Positions 43,693 to 52,305 are shown, counted from the first letter of the stretch. The stretch: 64,000 nt of DNA from Litorilituus lipolyticus (GCF_006439335.1 NZ_SAWY01000018.1:1-64000), one strand, 5' to 3'. Program-made: numbers and translations. The notes: generated by a model not told the origin, from the sequence alone.

Positions 43693-44233
43693 TTCTAAAG
43701 TATCTAAATCGATCTGTACAATAGAGTTGCTCTGATAATAGGGGCAAATTATTTTCTAGCTCATATAAACGAACTAAATCATGGAAGTAATCAATATTAT
43801 ATTCGCTAGGAGGGAATGAATTACGCCTTGTTTTTAACAGCATTTCATCGGTTATTGCATATACATAAAATTCATATTCAGCAATTGAACCAAGCCGTTT
43901 AAATTTATTAGGCAAATTAGCAATATGTGACTCTACTATTGACTTTGTTTTACCTTCTATAAAGAAACCTATGTGGTTTTGCTCTAGTTCAAATCTTAGG
44001 TTACTTAACTTGCTCGGCAAGTTATGTTTTATTTCATAAAGTTCAACAGCAGCCATCCAAGTAAGGTACTCGAATTGTCCCCAGTTATTCTTATCTAAAA
44101 CATTAAGGTGTTGTACAATAACTTTATATAAATACCTTTCATATTCTTCTTTATTACGAATTTCTTTACCGTCTGCCCTTTGACAAAAATATACTACTTT
44201 TGCTGTTTTAGCAGCTGCCATCGTAATATTCAT
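43670..44233 (-). CDS. Hypothetical protein of the operator B regulon
   Basis: 187 aa from ATG 44233 (MNITMAAAKTAKVVYF), preceded by TGGAGC; an in-frame start at 44257 lacks a ribosome site. It is rich in Tyr, Glu and Asn with no membrane segment, and I recognise no motif. Two similar segments, EEYERYLYKVI and EYEFYVYAITDE, suggest an internal repeat. It is the last island gene before sbcB. Confidence 0.55.
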   Translation of the reverse strand: MNITMAAAKTAKVVYFCQRADGKEIRNKEEYERYLYKVIVQHLNVLDKNNWGQFEYLTWMAAVELYEIKHNLPSKLSNLRFELEQNHIGFFIEGKTKSIVESHIANLPNKFKRLGSIAEYEFYVYAITDEMLLKTRRNSFPPSEYNIDYFHDLVRLYELENNLPLLSEQLYCTDRFRYFRKLRQDLS

Positions 44234-44285
44234 GATATTGCTCCATACAGAAACCAAGTATTAGTTGCCCATTATCCTTCAGCAA

Positions 44286-44302
44286 AAGACATTAATTGCC
44301 TT
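44286..44302 (-). promoter_or_regulatory. Operator B copy 5 (degenerate)
   Basis: AAGACATTAATTGCCTT differs from the consensus by one base (TGCCT for TGTCT). It lies 53 bp before ATG 44233, the same distance class as the other copies. Confidence 0.6.
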
Positions 44303-44397
44303 TGTTAAATAATGTTAACTTTAAAATGATTTAAGCTTTGGATATTGCTAATATTTACCCCTATATAAATGGTTATAATAAACAACGGAAAATAAAC

Positions 44398-45849
44398 TTG
44401 AGCCAAAACATACAAACAATTTTGTGGCACGATTATGAAACCTGGGGTGTATCACCTAAATTTGATAAACCGTCGCAATTTGCAGGTATTCGAACTGACT
44501 TGGATTTAAACATTATCGGTGAACCTGAAATGTTTTATTGTCAGCCTCCTAAAGATTACTTACCTCACCCAGAGGCTTGTATTATTACAGGCATAACACC
44601 GCAAAAAGCTCAAAATCATGGATTAACAGAAGCGCAATTCGCCGCTCGCATACACAACTTATTTAGCCAACCAAATACCTGTGTAGCTGGATACAATAAT
44701 ATCCGTTTCGATGATGAAGTTACACGATACCTCTTTTATCGAAACTTCTATGATCCTTATGCAAGGGAGTGGCAACATAGCAACAGTAGATGGGATATCA
44801 TCGATATGGTTCGTGCTTGTTATGCACTAAGGCCTGAAGGAATAAACTGGCCTACAGTCGTTAATGAAGAAACAGGTGAAGAACGTATTAGTTTTAGACT
44901 TGAATTATTAACAGCAGCTAATGGCATTGCACATGAGGCTGCACATGATGCTATGAGTGATGTGTATGCCACTATTGCTATGGCTAAGTTAATTAAAGAG
45001 AAACAACCTAAACTCTACGAGTTTATTTTTAACCTGCGTAATAAGAAACAAGTTGCTGAATTATTAAATGTTGCAGAAATGACTCCCGTTGTACATACCT
45101 CATCAAAAATATCAGCAGAGCATGGTTGTACTAGTTGGTTTTCACCCGTTAGTTATCATCCAGTAAATAAAAACGCAGTAATATGTGTTGATCTTGCAAA
45201 AGATCTAAGCCCGTTGTTTGAATTAACTACTGATGAACTTAAAACTAGGCTTTATACTCGATATGATGATTTAGCGCCAGATGAGCTACCTGTTCCTATT
45301 AAACTAATACATATTAACAAGTGTCCTATAGTGGCACCCGCAAAGACGTTATTACCTGAAAATGCTGAAAGATTAGCGATTCCAAGAGAACATTGTCTCG
45401 ATAATCTAGCTTTATTAAAAAAGCATTCTGAATTACGAGAAAAACTCAGCGATATTTTTATTTCATCACCTTTTGAAGATGACAATAAAGTTGATGCTGA
45501 ACATGCACTTTATGGCGGGAAGTTTTTCAGCCATAGTGATAAAGCGCAAATGGAAATCCTACATTCATTGACTCCTGAGCAACTTGCTTCTCATCCCTTT
45601 ACGTTCGAAGATGATCGTTTATCAACACTTCTGTTTAGGTTTAGAGCTAGAAATTACCCGCATACTTTATCAAGTGATGAGCAGCATACATGGCAACAAT
45701 ATTGTCAAAATAAAATAATGTATGGAGGAAAAGGACAATTAAGTGCAGATGAATTTATGATGAAAGTTGAGAACCTAGCTCATGAGCATGAAGAAAATAA
45801 AGAGAAAATTGCTATTTTAAAATCACTCTACGAATATTTACAAACTTAA
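44398..45849 (+). CDS. sbcB: Exodeoxyribonuclease I
   Basis: About 483 aa. The DEDDh exonuclease has WHDYETWG (first Asp-Glu), FAGIRTDLDLN, AGYNNIRFDDEV and EAAHDAMSDVYATI. It degrades single-stranded DNA 3' to 5' in recombination and mismatch repair. I chose TTG 44398, with ACGGAA upstream, because it places the first motif at about residue 11, close to E. coli ExoI; the frame could also extend to TTG 44338 (503 aa). It flanks the island and diverges from it. Confidence 0.93.
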   Translation: MSQNIQTILWHDYETWGVSPKFDKPSQFAGIRTDLDLNIIGEPEMFYCQPPKDYLPHPEACIITGITPQKAQNHGLTEAQFAARIHNLFSQPNTCVAGYNNIRFDDEVTRYLFYRNFYDPYAREWQHSNSRWDIIDMVRACYALRPEGINWPTVVNEETGEERISFRLELLTAANGIAHEAAHDAMSDVYATIAMAKLIKEKQPKLYEFIFNLRNKKQVAELLNVAEMTPVVHTSSKISAEHGCTSWFSPVSYHPVNKNAVICVDLAKDLSPLFELTTDELKTRLYTRYDDLAPDELPVPIKLIHINKCPIVAPAKTLLPENAERLAIPREHCLDNLALLKKHSELREKLSDIFISSPFEDDNKVDAEHALYGGKFFSHSDKAQMEILHSLTPEQLASHPFTFEDDRLSTLLFRFRARNYPHTLSSDEQHTWQQYCQNKIMYGGKGQLSADEFMMKVENLAHEHEENKEKIAILKSLYEYLQT

Positions 45850-45870
45850 CGCTTACCAAGATCTAATTAT

Positions 45871-45902
45871 GTTAGCTTGCTAAATAAATTTGCAAGCTAA
45901 CT
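45871..45902. terminator. Stem-loop downstream of sbcB
   Basis: GTTAGCTTGC pairs perfectly with GCAAGCTAAC around an 11-nt loop. There is no strong T-run on the plus strand, so it may be a factor-dependent or stabilising hairpin. Confidence 0.6.
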
Positions 45903-45920
45903 CTCTACAATTAACTATTA

Positions 45921-46103
45921 TTAACCAGAAGATTTGCACGTTTTACGTCGTATATTCGATCCCGTTTTTCTTTTTTCTTTAGAGCACGCTTTTTCCTGCT
46001 TTTCTACATTTGTTATTTTCTCACTACTTTCTGGTGAAGTGCTTGAACAAGCAGTTAATGTAAATAAACTAATTGATAGAATTATAATTGAAATGAATTT
46101 CAT
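45921..46103 (-). CDS. Small lipoprotein with TGS-x-I-x-R-x-x-C tail
   Basis: 60 aa from ATG 46103 (MKFISII). Lipobox LTAC after a 18-residue signal, then a short charged region ending CSKEKRKTGSNIRRKTCKSSG. Two Cys in the mature tail may form a disulfide. Similar small proteins with a TGS-IxxR-xxC tail are widespread in marine Gammaproteobacteria but unnamed. A Fur box lies about 100 bp upstream. Confidence 0.65.
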   Translation of the reverse strand: MKFISIIILSISLFTLTACSSTSPESSEKITNVEKQEKACSKEKRKTGSNIRRKTCKSSG

Positions 46104-46203
46104 AGATTCCCTTCTCATACTATTGTGGTTAGTGAATTTAATAGCAACATCGTGCCATTGGTTAACATAAAGTTAACACAAAAATAACAACACTAGCAAT
46201 ATC

Positions 46204-46222
46204 AATAATGAGAATCATTAGC
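46204..46222 (-). promoter_or_regulatory. Fur-like box near the small lipoprotein gene
   Basis: AATAATGAGAATCATTAGC matches 16 of 19 positions of the Fur consensus. It is 101 bp from the lipoprotein start and downstream of the dehydrogenase gene, so the lipoprotein is its likely target. Confidence 0.6.
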
Positions 46223-46351
46223 AAAAATATTGTGGAAGAAAACTATTTTTAATAACAGCAAGTGTTTGAACTGTACGCTAAACTAGTCTTGGATAAATAT
46301 AGCCTCATAAGATCTGTATGAGGCTTTACACATAATGACAAGTCGTAAAGA

Positions 46352-47215
46352 CTATTTTTTAAAACGTGCAATCAAACTGGAAGTGTCCCAACGGTTACCA
46401 CCATTATCCTGAATCTCTTTATAAAAACCATCGACCATTTTAGCAACAGGTAACTCAACTCCATTTTTTTCAGCTTCGTCAAAGGCAATAGACAAATCTT
46501 TTCTCATCCAATCGACTGCAAAACCGAAATCATACTCACCTGCAAACATTGTTTTATAACGATTTTCCATTTGCCAAGATCCAGCAGCACCTTTAGAAAT
46601 TGTCTCAACGAGTGCATCAGGATCTAAACCGACTTTTTCTGCAAAACTAAACCCTTCAGCTAACCCTTGAACTACACCAGCAATACATATTTGGTTTACC
46701 ATTTTAGCTAACTGACCTGCTCCTACTTTTCCCATTAGCTGGCTAAATTTAGCGTAAGCAGCCATAACAGGCTTTACTTTATCAAAAATATCTTGTTCAC
46801 CCCCCGCCATTACTGTTAGTACACCATTTTCAGCACCAGCTTGTCCGCCAGAAACAGGGGCATCCATAAAGTATTTACTCTGCAACTTAGCAATAGATTC
46901 TATTTCTTTAGCCAGTTCAGCTGATGCAGTCGTGTGATCGACTAGTATACTCCCTTCTGGAAGTCCTGCTAAAATACCCTGCTCACCAAGAGTTACCTCT
47001 CTAACATCATCATCATTACCCACGCAACAAAAAACAATATCACAATTTTGTGAAGCTTCCTTTGGCGTCAATGCTTTACTACCACCAAATTCATTTTGCC
47101 AAGCATTGGCTTTTGCAGAGTTTCTGTTAAATACACAGACATCTAATCCAGATTTAACGAGGTGACCAGCCATTGGATAACCCATTACCCCTAAACCAAT
47201 AAACGCGACTTTCAT
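46352..47215 (-). CDS. Beta-hydroxyacid dehydrogenase (3-hydroxyisobutyrate dehydrogenase family)
   Basis: 287 aa. The N-terminal Rossmann motif is FIGLGVMGYPMAGHL. The substrate-binding motif DAPVSGGQAGAENGVLTVMAGG is near residues 118-140, and the catalytic Lys in GQLAKMVNQ is near 171. Likely NAD(P)-dependent oxidation of a short hydroxyacid or reduction of a semialdehyde; the exact substrate cannot be told. Single gene. Confidence 0.9.
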   Translation of the reverse strand: MKVAFIGLGVMGYPMAGHLVKSGLDVCVFNRNSAKANAWQNEFGGSKALTPKEASQNCDIVFCCVGNDDDVREVTLGEQGILAGLPEGSILVDHTTASAELAKEIESIAKLQSKYFMDAPVSGGQAGAENGVLTVMAGGEQDIFDKVKPVMAAYAKFSQLMGKVGAGQLAKMVNQICIAGVVQGLAEGFSFAEKVGLDPDALVETISKGAAGSWQMENRYKTMFAGEYDFGFAVDWMRKDLSIAFDEAEKNGVELPVAKMVDGFYKEIQDNGGNRWDTSSLIARFKK

Positions 47216-47362
47216 TATTTAAAACCTTATCAAGCATGAGAATATTGTTTAAGTGTACTTAACTTTTGGTATATGCTCTAGAGATAACCACAGTAACTAA
47301 AATATTTTACAGTGACTGTTGAGCGTTTCCAGCCTCAGATACAAAGACAATAAGGAAAACAT

Positions 47363-47848
47363 GTGAGTAATATTTATCAATTCAATGCGATTAATTACCG
47401 AGATGAAGAAATTCAACTAAAAGATTTCCAAGACCAAGTATTACTTATCGTCAATACGGCAAGCGAGTGTGGCTTTACTCCGCAATATGAAGGGCTACAA
47501 AAGTTATTTGAGCAATATAACAGTCAAGGCTTTAGTGTATTGGCATTTCCATGTAACCAATTCAAACAGCAAGAAAAAGGTAGTAATCAGGAAATTAAAC
47601 AATTTTGTGATTTGCATTTTAATATCTCATTTCCATTATTTGCTAAAGTAGACGTAAATGGTAATAACACTCACCCACTCTATGAGTATATGAAAGAACA
47701 TGCGCCCGGCATTTTGGGCTCAAAAAGTGTTAAGTGGAATTTTACCAAGTTTTTAGTTAATAAAAATGGGGAGGTCGTGAAGAGGTTTGCTCCTACAACT
47801 AAGCCTGAAAGTATTTCAAGCGCTATTGAAGCTTTACTTGATGAATAA
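47363..47848 (+). CDS. Glutathione peroxidase (Cys type)
   Basis: 161 aa, starting at GTG 47363 with AAGGA 6 bp upstream; the ATG two bases earlier gives an immediate stop. The catalytic Cys is in NTASECGFTPQY, followed by FPCNQFKQQE and the Trp/Asn motif KWNFTKFLVNK. It reduces hydroperoxides with glutathione or thioredoxin. The catalytic residue is Cys, not selenocysteine. Confidence 0.92.
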   Translation: MSNIYQFNAINYRDEEIQLKDFQDQVLLIVNTASECGFTPQYEGLQKLFEQYNSQGFSVLAFPCNQFKQQEKGSNQEIKQFCDLHFNISFPLFAKVDVNGNNTHPLYEYMKEHAPGILGSKSVKWNFTKFLVNKNGEVVKRFAPTTKPESISSAIEALLDE

Positions 47849-47864
47849 TTAACTTATAGATATT

Positions 47865-47898
47865 AAAAAAGCCAATAACTACATTTATTGGCTTTTTT
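47865..47898. terminator. Bidirectional terminator between gpx and lysC
   Basis: AAAAAAGCCAATAA and TTATTGGCTTTTTT make a 14-bp stem with a 6-nt loop and T-runs in both directions. It serves the two convergent genes. Confidence 0.92.
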
Positions 47899-47924
47899 AT
47901 TATAAGTTCTTTAATCAAGATTAT

Positions 47925-49298
47925 TTATGCAAACAAGGTATTATGTAATTTCTCTACAACGCCGTTAGCGTCGCGTTCACTCACCAAGAAACATAAATTA
48001 TTACTGCTTGCCCCATGGCAAATTAAACGAATATTAGTTTCATTTATCGTTTCAAATATGGTTTGTCCGATCCCTTTTGCGCAATTTAAGCCATTACCTA
48101 TCACAGCTACTAAAGACAAGCCATGTTCAACGGTAACTTCACATAATTGCTCTAATTCTTCAACAACACTGGTGGTAATTAATGCTTGAGTACTTCCGCT
48201 TGGATTATCAAAAGTTAGCGCAACGCTAATTTCACTGGTAGTAACCAAATCCACACTTAGCTCATACTTGGCTAATATAGAGAAAACTTGAGCAAGGAAA
48301 CCACTGGCGTGTAACATCGCAGGGCTTTTCACGGTAACTAATGTTTGCTCTCTTCTAAGAGCAATGGAACGATAAGTTGGAGTTGATTCAACTTGCTTTT
48401 TAATTTGTGTACCACCTTTTTCAGGTTCCTTACTAGAACCAACAAAAACAGGAATATTACAACGCATAGCCGGAATTAAAGTCGCTGGATGTAGGATTTT
48501 AGCACCAAAGGTTGCCATTTCAGCCGCTTCACCAAAACTGATTTCTTTTATTGCTTTAGCTTGCGAAGTAATTCTAGGATCAGTTGTAAAGATGCCAACT
48601 ACATCTGTCCAAATTGCAAGACGTTCACTGTCAAGGGCTTCTGCCAATAGTGCAGCACTGTAATCAGAGCCACCACGACCTAATGTGGTCGTATTACCTA
48701 AACCATCTTCTCCAATAAATCCTTGGGTAACAATAACCTTATCGGTTAATTTAGGTAATAATAATGATTGGCTAGATTGCTTTAATTGTTGTTCATCTAC
48801 TACAGCCTTGCCATAAAGGCTATTCGTTTTCATCACTTGCTGAACATTAAAGTATTCGCCCGCAACATCAATACTTCTTAGAACTTGAGCAAAAATTCGT
48901 GAGCTAAACTGCTCACCAAAAGACAAAATTGCATCCGCATTTTTAGCGCTATATTGATTCGATTGTGATAAGGCAATATTTGCTAATTCATCAAGCAATT
49001 CATGAATACTCAGGTTTAAACTTTGCTCAATTTCTGTTGGAAAATTTTGAGTAATATTAAGTTGAATAGAAGCAATACTAGCAATAATACTTTCTTGCTC
49101 TTCTTGTGGCACATTTTCTTGTCCTAAACGAACAAGGTGATTAGTTACACCAGCACTAGCAGAAACGACTACAAGGCGAACACTTGGATCATTCTTGATG
49201 ATATTTGCACAACGTAGCATAGCAGTGTAATCAGCAACGCTGGTACCACCAAATTTTGCTACAGTTAGCGATGGTAAAGATAGGTTATTCGAATTCAA
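47925..49298 (-). CDS. lysC: Aspartate kinase III, lysine-sensitive
   Basis: About 457 aa. The kinase domain has TVAKFGGTSVADY (about 10-22) and TTLGRGGSDYSAALLAEAL; ACT domains follow about residue 310 (VTVKSPAMLHASGFLAQVFSILA). It makes aspartyl phosphate for lysine, methionine and threonine synthesis. I chose TTG 49298 because GGGAGA lies 8 bp upstream; an earlier TTG at 49313 would overlap that site. It is controlled by the lysine riboswitch in its leader. Confidence 0.93.
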   Translation of the reverse strand: MNSNNLSLPSLTVAKFGGTSVADYTAMLRCANIIKNDPSVRLVVVSASAGVTNHLVRLGQENVPQEEQESIIASIASIQLNITQNFPTEIEQSLNLSIHELLDELANIALSQSNQYSAKNADAILSFGEQFSSRIFAQVLRSIDVAGEYFNVQQVMKTNSLYGKAVVDEQQLKQSSQSLLLPKLTDKVIVTQGFIGEDGLGNTTTLGRGGSDYSAALLAEALDSERLAIWTDVVGIFTTDPRITSQAKAIKEISFGEAAEMATFGAKILHPATLIPAMRCNIPVFVGSSKEPEKGGTQIKKQVESTPTYRSIALRREQTLVTVKSPAMLHASGFLAQVFSILAKYELSVDLVTTSEISVALTFDNPSGSTQALITTSVVEELEQLCEVTVEHGLSLVAVIGNGLNCAKGIGQTIFETINETNIRLICHGASSNNLCFLVSERDANGVVEKLHNTLFA

Positions 49299-49416
49299 AA
49301 AAATTTCTCCCAATTAACATATACTTTGCTTATTCTTTTTAGCTAAAGTATTGGAAGAGCATGACTGAGCAGTTTGATGAGCTAACCTGATATGAAACAG
49401 ATATGAAACTTTTTCA

Positions 49417-49619
49417 GCCAGAAGCTCTCCACCTTTTGTTATAAAAACAATTACGTCAGGTGACAGCCCTAAGGATTCAACCTTAGTGACCGAACATGAT
49501 ATGCCACACATACCTATGTCCTCGGCGATAGTCTCCCTCAATAACGCTTATTAGAATGTGGTTCCAAATACCATAAGATATGACGTTATTTACCTAGCTA
49601 TCGCACCTCTTCTGGTGCA
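49417..49619 (-). ncRNA. Lysine riboswitch (L box)
   Basis: The 5' P1 strand GCACCAGAAGAGGTGCG (49619-49603) pairs through CCAGAAG with CTTCTGG near 49424-49418. Core elements are GCCGAGGA (49526-49519), a CTAAGG...CCTTAG stem, GGCTGTCACCTG (49468-49457) and GGTGGAG before the 3' P1 strand. All match the lysine riboswitch of lysC leaders. Binding of lysine lowers lysC expression; whether it acts on transcription or the ribosome site was not resolved. Confidence 0.93.
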
Positions 49620-49620
49620 A

Positions 49621-49651
49621 ATTAATAATAAAGGTACTCTTTATTATTAAT
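49621..49651 (-). repeat. AT-rich perfect hairpin at the 5' end of the lysC leader
   Basis: ATTAATAATAAAG and CTTTATTATTAAT are perfect 13-bp arms around GTACT. It directly precedes the riboswitch aptamer, at about the predicted transcript start. A similar single arm occurs at 49706-49720. Possible mRNA 5' stabiliser or regulator site. Confidence 0.55.
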
Positions 49652-49660
49652 AGCGGCGTT

Positions 49661-49689
49661 ATTTAACCTTATTTATGTCAAAAAATCAA
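49661..49689 (-). promoter_or_regulatory. Putative lysC promoter
   Basis: TTGATT (-35) and TTAAAT (-10) on the minus strand with 17-bp spacing. It lies directly upstream of the 5' hairpin and riboswitch. Matches are moderate (4 of 6 each). Confidence 0.45.
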
Positions 49690-49698
49690 TAGCCTTTT

Positions 49699-49706
49699 AG
49701 ACGTCT
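49699..49706 (-). promoter_or_regulatory. Perfect met box upstream of the lysC promoter
   Basis: AGACGTCT matches the MetJ consensus exactly, with a weaker box (AGCCTTTT, 5 of 8) beside it, 9 bp upstream of the putative -35. MetJ needs two adjacent boxes, so this may be chance or a weak operator. Confidence 0.3.
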
Positions 49707-49759
49707 ATTAATAATAAATGTTGCATGGTCATTTTTTAATGAACTTTATCTCAACTTAT

Positions 49760-50215
49760 TTATTTACAGATTCGTTTAATAGTTTTTTCTAAATCTTTAA
49801 TTTTTTGGTTTCGCTCTTCATCAGATATATATGTTTGTTTGCCATCGGCATCAACATTGACTATACGCCCAATATTCTTCAAGGTATTTAAGTCACTTTT
49901 ATAGCTATTACAAACTTCTTTCTTCTTGGCATTTTGTACATTGAGCTTTTCTTGTGCCTCACGATTCACTTCTTTGCTTTTATTATATTCTTCCTGCCAT
50001 TTATCGGCACGGGTCGAATCAAAATTATTATTGTTACTTTTTACTTCTACTTCATTGCTCTCAGCATTAGGGTTAGGTTTGTCGCTATAGTGAACAACAC
50101 CATGCTTATCAACCCATTTATATACCCTAGCGTCTTTATATTCCTTAGCAGTTAACGACAAAGGCACTAATGTCAAAGTGACAAGTATTGAAGAATAAAT
50201 TAATAGTGATTTCAT
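49760..50215 (-). CDS. DUF4124-domain exported protein
   Basis: 151 aa with signal peptide (about 1-23, ending LTAKE). A DUF4124 domain (about 28-65) has VYKWVDKHGVVHYSDKPNPNAE, followed by a coiled-coil region with EEYNKSKEVNREAQEKLNVQNAKKKE. DUF4124 proteins are small periplasmic or envelope proteins of unknown role, common in Gammaproteobacteria. Single gene. Confidence 0.87.
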   Translation of the reverse strand: MKSLLIYSSILVTLTLVPLSLTAKEYKDARVYKWVDKHGVVHYSDKPNPNAESNEVEVKSNNNNFDSTRADKWQEEYNKSKEVNREAQEKLNVQNAKKKEVCNSYKSDLNTLKNIGRIVNVDADGKQTYISDEERNQKIKDLEKTIKRICK

Positions 50216-50446
50216 AATAATTCCGTTTTTGAAAAAACAAGGCTAAAAATAATAGTCATGTGCGCTGAAATAAATAAAGTAAAAGTAAGCATTTATATCA
50301 TAGCACTACTTTCTACTCTTTATATTTGTTTAATATTGCTCATATTTACTTATTTTGTATACCTTTACAAGTAAAAAACAACTGCTTCATTAGGGAATTA
50401 TTGTTATAGTGATTTTTACAAATTTCCACGTAATATCAAAAGCCTT

Positions 50447-51214
50447 ATGTTAGATGTATTTCTTTTAAAGAAAATATTAACTGTTTTACTGATGCCAATT
50501 AATATTGTGATCATTCTATTGCTCACAGGATTAATATTTAAAAAATGTAAAGCAAAATTTAGTACAAACAACATAAAAATAGCTGTAATTTTACTCGTTA
50601 TTTGTTCATTAGCGCCTATATCAGATCGACTAATGCATACATTGGAGTCAACTCACCCAACCTACAGTAAAACAACTAAACAAATTGATTATATCGTGGT
50701 GCTAGGATGTAGGCACACATCATCAAGTTTTATGCCAGCAACAAGTGAACTTGCCACCTGCTCTTTACAAAGAACAGTTGAAGCATTCAGACTTTTTAAA
50801 CTTCACCCTGAGGCAAGAATGATAACATCGGGACACGCATTTAATGATAAAGTCAGTAATGCGGCAAAAGTAAAAGAGGCACTAGTTTTACTTGGTGTCC
50901 CTGAGCAAAAAATAATACAAGAAAATTTCGCGAAAGATACTGAAGAAGAAGCTCAATTAATTGCACCTAGAATACAAGAAACTTCAGCTATTTTAGTTAC
51001 AAACGCAAGTCATATGCCTAGAGCGATTAATTACTTTAATAGTCAAAATGTATATCCAATTGCGGCACCTACTGGCTTTTGGGTAAAAAATCTAACTGGC
51101 GATAAGGGCTGGCGTCATTACTTTCCTAGTACTCTTAAATTACAACAAACCTCTATTGCTTGGTATGAGTATTTAGGGTTAACCGTTCAATGGTTAAAAG
51201 CACTTTTTGCATAA
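50447..51214 (+). CDS. YdcF/ElyC-family (DUF218) envelope protein
   Basis: 255 aa with two N-terminal membrane helices (about 10-60). The DUF218 domain (about 80-245) has YIVVLGCRH, MITSGHAFNDKVSNAAKVKEAL and ENFAKDTEEEAQLIAPRI, then LVTNASHMPRAINYF. E. coli ElyC of this family takes part in undecaprenyl-phosphate metabolism and peptidoglycan synthesis. A terminator overlaps its stop codon. Confidence 0.85.
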   Translation: MLDVFLLKKILTVLLMPINIVIILLLTGLIFKKCKAKFSTNNIKIAVILLVICSLAPISDRLMHTLESTHPTYSKTTKQIDYIVVLGCRHTSSSFMPATSELATCSLQRTVEAFRLFKLHPEARMITSGHAFNDKVSNAAKVKEALVLLGVPEQKIIQENFAKDTEEEAQLIAPRIQETSAILVTNASHMPRAINYFNSQNVYPIAAPTGFWVKNLTGDKGWRHYFPSTLKLQQTSIAWYEYLGLTVQWLKALFA

Positions 51215-51235
51215 GTGCTTTTAACAGTTTTTTTC
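51194..51235 (+). terminator. Terminator of the YdcF-like gene
   Basis: TTAAAAGCACTT and AAGTGCTTTTAA form a 12-bp stem, followed by CAGTTTTTTTC. The stem includes the last codons of the gene. Confidence 0.82.
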
Positions 51236-51238
51236 AAT

Positions 51239-52003
51239 TTATACTGGGTTATTTATATCTATAAATTTCACATCAATGCCAAATTTCTCATGAATAACTT
51301 CACCCAAAGCCTTAACGCCATAACGCTCTGTAGCATGGTGACCTGCTGCAAAAAAATGAACATTCATTTCATGGGCAATATGGGTAGTCTGCTCTGACAC
51401 CTCACCCGTAATAAAAGCATCAATTCCTTGTTCTGCAGCTAGTTCTACGTAACCTTGCCCCCCACCACTACACCAAGCAACGGTTTTAATCACTTTGTTA
51501 CTTGAAGGTGAAATATGCAAACATTGACGATGAAGTTTTGTATTCAATAGATTAGCCAATTCACTTCCTGTTAGCGCTTCTTCAAAATGGCCTTGCATTG
51601 CAACACTAACAGGATTCCCAAGCTCTAAAGGAGATGTTCCACTTATCCCTAATAACCTTGCTAGTTGTGCGTTATTGCCAACCTCTGGGTGAATATCTAA
51701 CGGTAAATGGTATGCAAACAAATTTATATCGTTCATTAAAAGCGATTTAATTCGTTCATGCTTCATACCACGAATAACATAAGACTCATTTTTCCAAAAA
51801 TAACCATGATGGACCAAAATTGCATCTGCATTTTCTTCAATTGCTTTATCAATTAATGCCTTTGAAGCGGTCACTCCTGTAACAATTTTATTAATTTCTG
51901 TCTTACCTTGTACTTGCAGGCCATTAGGAGCGAAGTCTTTTATTAGTTCTGGTTTTAAAAACTCCGTTAAAAACTGCTCTAGCTTTAATGATTTCATGTT
52001 CAT
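51239..52003 (-). CDS. Nif3-like dinuclear metal-centre protein
   Basis: About 254 aa from ATG 52003 (GAAG upstream); ATG 51997 (MKSLKLEQF) aligns best with E. coli YbgI and is an alternative. Conserved motifs are DFAPNGLQVQG, VTASKALIDKAIEENADAILVHHGYFWKN and FITGEVSEQTTHIAHEMNVHFFAAGHHATERYGV, which supply the metal-binding His, Asp and Glu residues. It forms hexameric rings, possibly acting as GTP cyclohydrolase-like or in metal handling. Confidence 0.9.
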   Translation of the reverse strand: MNMKSLKLEQFLTEFLKPELIKDFAPNGLQVQGKTEINKIVTGVTASKALIDKAIEENADAILVHHGYFWKNESYVIRGMKHERIKSLLMNDINLFAYHLPLDIHPEVGNNAQLARLLGISGTSPLELGNPVSVAMQGHFEEALTGSELANLLNTKLHRQCLHISPSSNKVIKTVAWCSGGGQGYVELAAEQGIDAFITGEVSEQTTHIAHEMNVHFFAAGHHATERYGVKALGEVIHEKFGIDVKFIDINNPV

Positions 52004-52305
52004 TCTATTCACTTCAAATAACTGGATGATACTTCAACCTATCATTTAATTGTAGAAATATTAATAATGATTAAGCTATCCATCACTAACAAACAAATAA
52101 AGCATATTGAATACTAAATACTTTATCCGCCGCATATTTCGTTACTTTTTGCAAATATTTATTTGTTCCATGTTATAAAAGTTTTTGCTATAACTTTCAT
52201 GCCTTGAATTTATATCGCAGCATCAGGCAGTTATCTAAATAACTTATTGGTTAGATAAATCTAGGTACAAAAAAACAATAAACATAATGATATAGGAAAT
52301 ATTCA

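Larger units (their letters stand above)
49299..49759. other. lysC leader and upstream intergenic region
   Basis: 461 bp with no gene. It holds, from the lysC side, the expression platform, the lysine riboswitch, an AT-rich hairpin, a promoter-like pair and a perfect met box. A 75-codon open frame crossing the riboswitch is not a gene. Confidence 0.8.

Noticed and set aside
49314-49541. A 75-codon minus-strand open frame upstream of lysC
   Set aside because: It lies across the conserved core of the lysine riboswitch, and its sequence is explained by that RNA.
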